Both the position numbers and the translations under genes were made by a program. The notes under the pieces were generated by a model. The model was not told the DNA's origin. It was given only the letters and a program-made list of their open reading frames with translations, and made no database searches. This document shows positions 5,390 through 9,414 of a stretch of DNA of 9,414 nt, piece after piece (the stretch's first letter is position 1; the number at the start of each line of letters is the position of its first letter). Source of the DNA: CAYYNP01 sp964472545 (GTDB lineage: Bacteria; Planctomycetota; Planctomycetia; Pirellulales; Thermoguttaceae). The stretch covers positions 1-9,414 of the forward strand of contig CAYYNP010000361.1 of the NCBI GenBank assembly GCA_964472545.1, written 5' to 3'.

Positions 5390-7156
5390 TCAACGGACCG
5401 GCTTGATCGCCAACTCGCGCAACTGCCGTGTGTCGACCTCGCCGGGTGCGCCGGTCATCAGGTCGGTTGCCCGTTGGGTCTTGGGAAAGGCGATCGCGTC
5501 GCGGATGCTCTCCAATCCACCGAAGAGCATCACGACCCGGTCGATTCCCAATGCGATCCCACCGTGCGGCGGGGCCCCATACTGCAGGGCATCCAGTAGG
5601 AATCCGAAGCGGTCGCGGGCGGTTTCCGGGTCGAGGCCCAGCAGATCGAACACCTGCCGCTGCACTTGCTGATCGTGAATTCGCACGGTGCCGCCGCCGG
5701 CCTCCGAGCCGTTGATCACCAGGTCGTACGCCTGGGCGCGGCAGGCGCCCGGGTCGTCGGCCAGAAGCTGAAGGTCCTGAGTCCTCGGGGCGGTGAACGG
5801 ATGGTGCATGGCCGCCCAGCCGCCTTCCTCTTCGTCGGCGGCGAACATGGGGAACTCGACCACCCAGGAGAAGTTCATCTCGGCCGGATCGTACAGCTCG
5901 AGCTCGGCGCCCAGCCGCTTGCGGAGCCCGTACAGGGCCTTGCAGGTCACCTCGAACTGGTCGGCCACCAGCAGCAGCAGGTCGCCCGGCGCGGCGTCCA
6001 TCCGCTCGGCGATCCTGCCCAGCAGTTCGTCGCTGAAGTTCTTGGCGATCGGCGAGGCCAGCTTGCCCTCGGCATTGACCTTAAACCACGCCAGCCCCTT
6101 GGCGCCGAAGTCCTCGACGACATAGGCGGTCAGTTCGTCGATCCCCTTGCGGCTGTAGCGGTCGGCGGCCCCTTTGGCGTTGATGCCGCGAACCCGGCCG
6201 CCGGCGTCGGCCGTGCCGCGGAACACGCGGAATTCGGCCTCTTTGGCCAGGTCGGTGATGTCGATCAGTTCCATGCCGAACCGCAGATCGGGCGCGTCGT
6301 GCCCAAAACGCTCCATCGACTCGTCGTAGGTCATCCGCGGCAGCGGCAGGTTCAACTCCAGGCCCAGCAACTCCTTGGCCATCCGCGCCATCAGCCCGTC
6401 GATCACGCCCATCACGTCGTCGGCGTCGACGAACGACATCTCGACGTCCAGTTGCGTGAACTCCGGCTGACGGTCTGCCCGGAGGTCCTCGTCGCGGAAA
6501 CATCGCGCGATCTGCACGTAGCGGTCGTAGCCGGCGATCATCAGGATCTGCTTGTACAACTGCGGCGACTGCGGCAGGGCGTAGAACGTGCCCTGTTGCA
6601 CCCGGCTGGGGACCAGGTAGTCGCGGGCGCCCTCGGGCGTGCTGCGCCCCAGCACGGGTGTTTCCACGTCGATGAAGTCGAGTTCGTCGAAGTAATCCCG
6701 CATCAGCTTGATGATCCGGTGCCGCAGCACGAGCGCCTGCTGCATCTCACCACGCCGCAAGTCGACGTAGCGGTGCTTCAGCCGCAAGTCCTCACCGGGC
6801 AACTCCTTGGCGCCCGGCTGGAACGGCGGCGTCAGGCTGGCGTTGAGCACTTCGAGCTTCTCGACGCGCAGCTCGATCTCGCCGGTATCGAGCTTCGGGT
6901 TCACCGTCCCTTCCGGGCGGTGCGCAATCTTGCCCGTGACCGCGATCACGAATTCCGAGCGCAACGATTTCGACCGTTCGAGGTTTTCCGGTCCTCCCTC
7001 GGGGCCAAACACCACCTGGGTCTTGCCGTACCGGTCCCGCAAGTCGACAAAAAGCACCCCGCTGTGGTCTCGATACGTGTCGAGCCAGCCGGCAAGCGTC
7101 ACCTGCTGGCCGACGTGTTCGGCGCGAAGTTCACCGCAAGTATGCGTACGGAGCAA
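5390..7156 (-). CDS. aspS: aspartyl-tRNA synthetase, probably non-discriminating
   Basis: AspRS charges tRNA-Asp with aspartate. The 588-residue protein has the bacterial layout: an N-terminal OB-fold anticodon domain (1-110), class II motif 1 (about 150-170), motif 2 FRDEDLRADRQPEFTQ (220-235), an inserted GAD domain in the middle, and motif 3 GIALGIDRVVMLF (533-545). It starts at TTG 7156: an in-frame TGA lies six nt upstream, no earlier start exists, MLRTHTCGEL is the conserved beginning, and GGGGGG lies 8 nt upstream. His31 (RDHSG) and Gly83 (RPEGTVNP) match residues linked to tRNA-Asn recognition in the Pseudomonas aeruginosa enzyme, so it may also make Asp-tRNA-Asn for GatCAB. It lies 138 nt after miaA. 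A possible -10 box TACAAT is at 7242-7237, without a clear -35. Confidence 0.97.
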   Translation of the reverse strand: MLRTHTCGELRAEHVGQQVTLAGWLDTYRDHSGVLFVDLRDRYGKTQVVFGPEGGPENLERSKSLRSEFVIAVTGKIAHRPEGTVNPKLDTGEIELRVEKLEVLNASLTPPFQPGAKELPGEDLRLKHRYVDLRRGEMQQALVLRHRIIKLMRDYFDELDFIDVETPVLGRSTPEGARDYLVPSRVQQGTFYALPQSPQLYKQILMIAGYDRYVQIARCFRDEDLRADRQPEFTQLDVEMSFVDADDVMGVIDGLMARMAKELLGLELNLPLPRMTYDESMERFGHDAPDLRFGMELIDITDLAKEAEFRVFRGTADAGGRVRGINAKGAADRYSRKGIDELTAYVVEDFGAKGLAWFKVNAEGKLASPIAKNFSDELLGRIAERMDAAPGDLLLLVADQFEVTCKALYGLRKRLGAELELYDPAEMNFSWVVEFPMFAADEEEGGWAAMHHPFTAPRTQDLQLLADDPGACRAQAYDLVINGSEAGGGTVRIHDQQVQRQVFDLLGLDPETARDRFGFLLDALQYGAPPHGGIALGIDRVVMLFGGLESIRDAIAFPKTQRATDLMTGAPGEVDTRQLRELAIKPVR

Positions 7157-7294
7157 GTCTCATTCCCCCCGAAAGAGTAAGGGCATGGTGGATCACGCTA
7201 CCATTAGTATTGGTCATTCTGGGCGCGGAATCCTTGATTGTAGACCGTTGTGGCGGCGGGGGGAAGGATCGCCCCAGGCGATTAGGCCCGGACG

Positions 7295-8230
7295 TTAGGT
7301 CTGGAGGTCGGCGCCCGCTTCGGCGATTTGCCCGGCGATACTGCCGGCGTCGGCCGTCTCGTCCATGGCCACAAATCGGCACTCGCTGAGGCTGCGAAAC
7401 CAGGTACACTGCCGTTTGGCAAGCTGCCGGGTGTGCCGTTTGACCAATTCAACGGCCTGCGGCCGGTTGTGGCGGCCTTGGAGATGTTCGATCACCTCGC
7501 GATAACCCACGGCTTGGCGAGCGGTACGGCCCGGCGGTTGCGACAGCACGAACAGCCGGCGGACCTCGTCGACCAGTCCGGCGGCGAACATCGCGTCGAC
7601 GCGGCGGTCGATCCGCTCGTTGAGCTTCTCCCGCGGCCAATCGAGGACGAAGACGCGACATGCCTCCGCCTCACGGCCAACGTCGAACTGCTGCTGCCAC
7701 GTGCTGATCGGCGTGCCCGTCTTCTCGAAGACCTCCAGCGCCCGAATCAGCCGCCGGGTGTCGTTCGGGTGCAAACGCTCGGCCGCCGTCGGGTCGACCT
7801 TGGCCACGCGGCCGTGCAGCCAGCCGGGCTCGTGGGTCTGGGCCTCTTCCTTCAGCCCGCGCCGAAAGTCCCAGTCGGCCGGCGGCCCCTCGAAGATCCC
7901 CCTCAGCAGACCCTTCAGGTATAGCGGCGTGCCGCCGACCAGCAACACCTCGCGGCCGCGCGATCGAATGGCGTCGATCGCCCGATGTGCCGCCTCGACG
8001 TATTGCGCGAGACTGTACTCTTCGTGCGGCTCGATCACGTCGATCAGATGGTGCGGCACACCGCCTTGCTCTTCGGGCGATGGCTTGGCGGTACCGATGT
8101 CCATCCCGCAATACAGGGCCATCGAATCGAGCGAGACGATCTCCGCGTCGATCCGCCGCGCCAAAGGCACCGCCACACCCGTCTTGCCCGACGCCGTGGC
8201 ACCCGTCAGAAACCAGTTCTCAGACACCAT
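7295..8230 (-). CDS. miaA: tRNA dimethylallyltransferase
   Basis: MiaA transfers a dimethylallyl group to N6 of A37 in tRNAs that read codons beginning with U. The 311-residue length is usual. The P-loop GATASGKT is at 10-17 and the catalytic Asp35 lies in LDSMALYCGMDIGTAKP, close to the common DSxQVYxGMDIGTAKP. VPHHLID (58-64), VGGTPLYLKGLL and the C-terminal TRQLAKRQCTWFR complete the family signature. ATG 8230 has GAGGTG upstream at 6 nt. It starts 20 nt after the UxaA-like stop, suggesting co-transcription, and precedes aspS, another tRNA gene. The P-loop has Ala where most homologues have Pro, which is a minor variation. Confidence 0.96.
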   Translation of the reverse strand: MVSENWFLTGATASGKTGVAVPLARRIDAEIVSLDSMALYCGMDIGTAKPSPEEQGGVPHHLIDVIEPHEEYSLAQYVEAAHRAIDAIRSRGREVLLVGGTPLYLKGLLRGIFEGPPADWDFRRGLKEEAQTHEPGWLHGRVAKVDPTAAERLHPNDTRRLIRALEVFEKTGTPISTWQQQFDVGREAEACRVFVLDWPREKLNERIDRRVDAMFAAGLVDEVRRLFVLSQPPGRTARQAVGYREVIEHLQGRHNRPQAVELVKRHTRQLAKRQCTWFRSLSECRFVAMDETADAGSIAGQIAEAGADLQT

Positions 8231-8250
8231 CGCCGCACCTCATCCCGGCA

Positions 8251-8574
8251 TCACTCGTCACGAAGATACGGATTGGCCCCGTCGAGCGTGTAGGTGGGCA
8301 GGTAGTCGCTTTTGAGGTTGTGCGTGTGGACGTGCTGGCCGGGTTGGATGTCGCAGATGGCCGAGCCGATCGGGGCGCCGTATTTGATGACCTTCTCGCC
8401 GGCCGCAACGGCCGTCAGGGCCATTTTGTGGCCGGTCGCCACGCGGTCGACGGCCACGATCGAAACGTCGTCGATCGAAAACGTCTGGCCCGGCTCGATC
8501 GCCGCGGTGGCCACGGCCACGTTGTCTTCCGGAGAGATGCGCAGCAGTTTGGGGGTCGGGGGCATGGTCGGCAT
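8251..8574 (-). CDS. UxaA-type N-terminal (SAF) domain protein, altronate/galactarate dehydratase small half
   Basis: The 107 residues correspond to the SAF domain at the N-terminus of altronate (UxaA) and galactarate dehydratases: LRISPEDNVAVA (11-22), GHKMAL (48-53), KYGAPIG (64-70), and GQHVHTHNL (79-87) with the histidines typical of the family. In many bacteria this domain is a separate gene next to one for the large catalytic domain. No large half is present in this window; downstream comes miaA and upstream is non-coding. AAAGGAG ends only 3 nt before ATG 8574, so an ATG three codons later could be used. The likely role is sugar-acid dehydration with a partner encoded elsewhere. The family is clear; the substrate is not. 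Confidence 0.88.
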   Translation of the reverse strand: MPTMPPTPKLLRISPEDNVAVATAAIEPGQTFSIDDVSIVAVDRVATGHKMALTAVAAGEKVIKYGAPIGSAICDIQPGQHVHTHNLKSDYLPTYTLDGANPYLRDE

Positions 8575-8863
8575 GTACTCCTTTGGCTGACTTTGGCTGG
8601 GCGGCGGTCGTCGCCACGAAAAACACGAGGAGGCACAATAAGGCTACATTCAACGCCCTAAACCTACGGGCCGCTCCGGCAAAAAGGTGTCTTACCCCTC
8701 GTGTGTCATTTCCCTTGACAACAGATCAATAAAATTACTCCGACAGTCTGTTATGGCAAAGGCATGAACCTCTCGTGGCCCATTCGCTGCCTACCGCTCC
8801 GTTTTGTGCATTCTCGCGCTTTTCGTGGCAGCTACGTCTTCCTCTAGGTCATCAGCTACCCCA
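8575..8863. other. gene-free interval with an AT-rich patch
   Basis: No credible gene between the zincin stop and the UxaA-like start. An AT-rich patch at 8715-8755 contains the inverted copies AACAGA (8720-8725) and TCTGTT (8747-8752). Weak promoter-like boxes occur on both strands (TTGACA at 8715 on plus; TTGCCA 8759-8754 with TAATTT on minus), but none has two good boxes at proper spacing. The promoter for the UxaA-miaA run probably lies here. Confidence 0.4.
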
Positions 8864-9274
8864 TCAGCCATAGCCCAATTCGCGCAACTCGTCTTCATCC
8901 AATCCGTGGTGATGGGCCAACTCGTGGAGGATCGTGATGCGGATCTCACGCCGCAGCCGTGCCGTGCGCACGCGGCCGTCGCGGCCACGGGCCGCTTCGA
9001 CAATCCCCTCGCGATAGATTGTCGCTACGTCCGGCAGCGTGCCGCTGTGCTGGATGCTCCGCCGATCCAGCGAGATCCCCGTGTAAAGCCCACAGATCTC
9101 CCAGCGGTGTTGCACGTCCATCTCGGCCATCACGTCTGCCGAGGGATAGTCTTCCACATGCAGGGGGACCGACTCGATCAACTCGTGTACCAACGGAGGG
9201 AGCCGCTCGAGAACAAACTCCAATTCCTCGTCGAAGCGGCGTCGCGTATCGGGATCCAATCGAACTCCTCGCAT
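8864..9274 (-). CDS. minimal zincin-like metallopeptidase family protein
   Basis: The 136-residue protein ends with HELAHHHGLDEDEL: the HExxH zinc motif is His117, Glu118 and His121, and the following HHG-Leu-Asp-Glu-Asp-Glu-Leu matches the short metallopeptidase family PF06262 (COG3824), whose members are about 120 residues. There is no export signal, so it is probably cytosolic. The substrate and in vivo role of this family are poorly known. ATG 9274 is the first start, with no strong ribosome site, but a good promoter lies about 27 nt before it. It is separated from the UxaA-like gene by 289 bp, so it is probably a single-gene unit. Confidence 0.88.
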   Translation of the reverse strand: MRGVRLDPDTRRRFDEELEFVLERLPPLVHELIESVPLHVEDYPSADVMAEMDVQHRWEICGLYTGISLDRRSIQHSGTLPDVATIYREGIVEAARGRDGRVRTARLRREIRITILHELAHHHGLDEDELRELGYG

Positions 9275-9307
9275 GGCTCAGGGGCAGCAGTACAAACCGA
9301 TCCCCAC

Positions 9308-9337
9308 ATCATATCGCGGCCGCGGCGCCGATGGCAA
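9308..9337 (-). promoter_or_regulatory. sigma70-type promoter for the zincin gene
   Basis: On the minus strand TTGCCA (9337-9332, 5/6 to TTGACA) is followed after 18 nt by TATGAT (9313-9308, 5/6 to TATAAT). Transcription would begin near 9301, leaving a leader of about 27 nt before ATG 9274. Confidence 0.5.
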
Positions 9338-9414
9338 CCCTCGCACTCAATCGGCAGGAGAACTGCAAAGTGTACGGGAGCCCGAAAAAGGGGACTGGCT
9401 CCGTCGACGATCGA

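Noticed and set aside
5666..7180. Long plus-strand open frame (504 codons) opposite aspS
   Set aside because: It is fully antisense to aspS, whose class II motifs are intact. Its composition is a shadow of aspS codon bias.
9332..9414. Start of a plus-strand gene running off the right edge
   Set aside because: The frame is open from ATG 9332 to the end, but there is no ribosome site and the stretch overlaps the zincin promoter and a repeat-like sequence. It is too short to judge.

Overview
The window is GC-rich bacterial chromosome and most likely comes from a planctomycete (Pirellulales-like) draft or metagenome-assembled genome. I base this on gene style and on dispersed palindromes that I remember as common in that group; no search was run. 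One run of exactly 100 N marks a scaffold gap. Apart from the first gene, every gene with confident coding signal is on the minus strand. TGA is used as a normal stop elsewhere (aspS and the UxaA-like gene both end in TGA), so the genetic code is standard.

Layout, left to right. (1) 130-720, plus strand: a secreted thioredoxin-like protein whose frame runs through an in-frame TGA at 310-312. This TGA sits at the second cysteine position of a CxxC-like motif (Cys-Tyr-Leu-TGA). It reads best as a CxxU selenoprotein and is the most interesting item here. A GC-rich terminator (749-784) and a 100-bp MITE-like palindrome (790-889) follow it. (2) 944-1855, minus: an uncharacterised protein with a DUF2314-like segment and two CxxC pairs, with a good sigma70-type promoter. 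(3) 2017-2379, minus: hisE of histidine biosynthesis. (4) 2389-2517: a large nested palindrome between hisE and nadE. (5) 4990 to 2523, minus: an apparent operon of a cysteine-less TlpA-like protein, a nitrilase-superfamily amidohydrolase, and nadE. The last two overlap by 11 nt and look like a glutamine-dependent NAD+ synthetase split into two polypeptides. (6) 4991-5389: about 400 bp without a gene, holding two short palindromes and a 16-bp tandem array broken by the N gap. (7) 8574 to 5390, minus: a UxaA N-terminal (SAF) half-protein, miaA and aspS. (8) 8864-9274, minus: a minimal zincin-like metallopeptidase with its own promoter.

Most genes are housekeeping: NAD and histidine synthesis, tRNA modification and tRNA charging. 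The unusual content is the probable selenoprotein, the degenerate thioredoxin-fold protein, and the dense set of intergenic palindromes and repeats.
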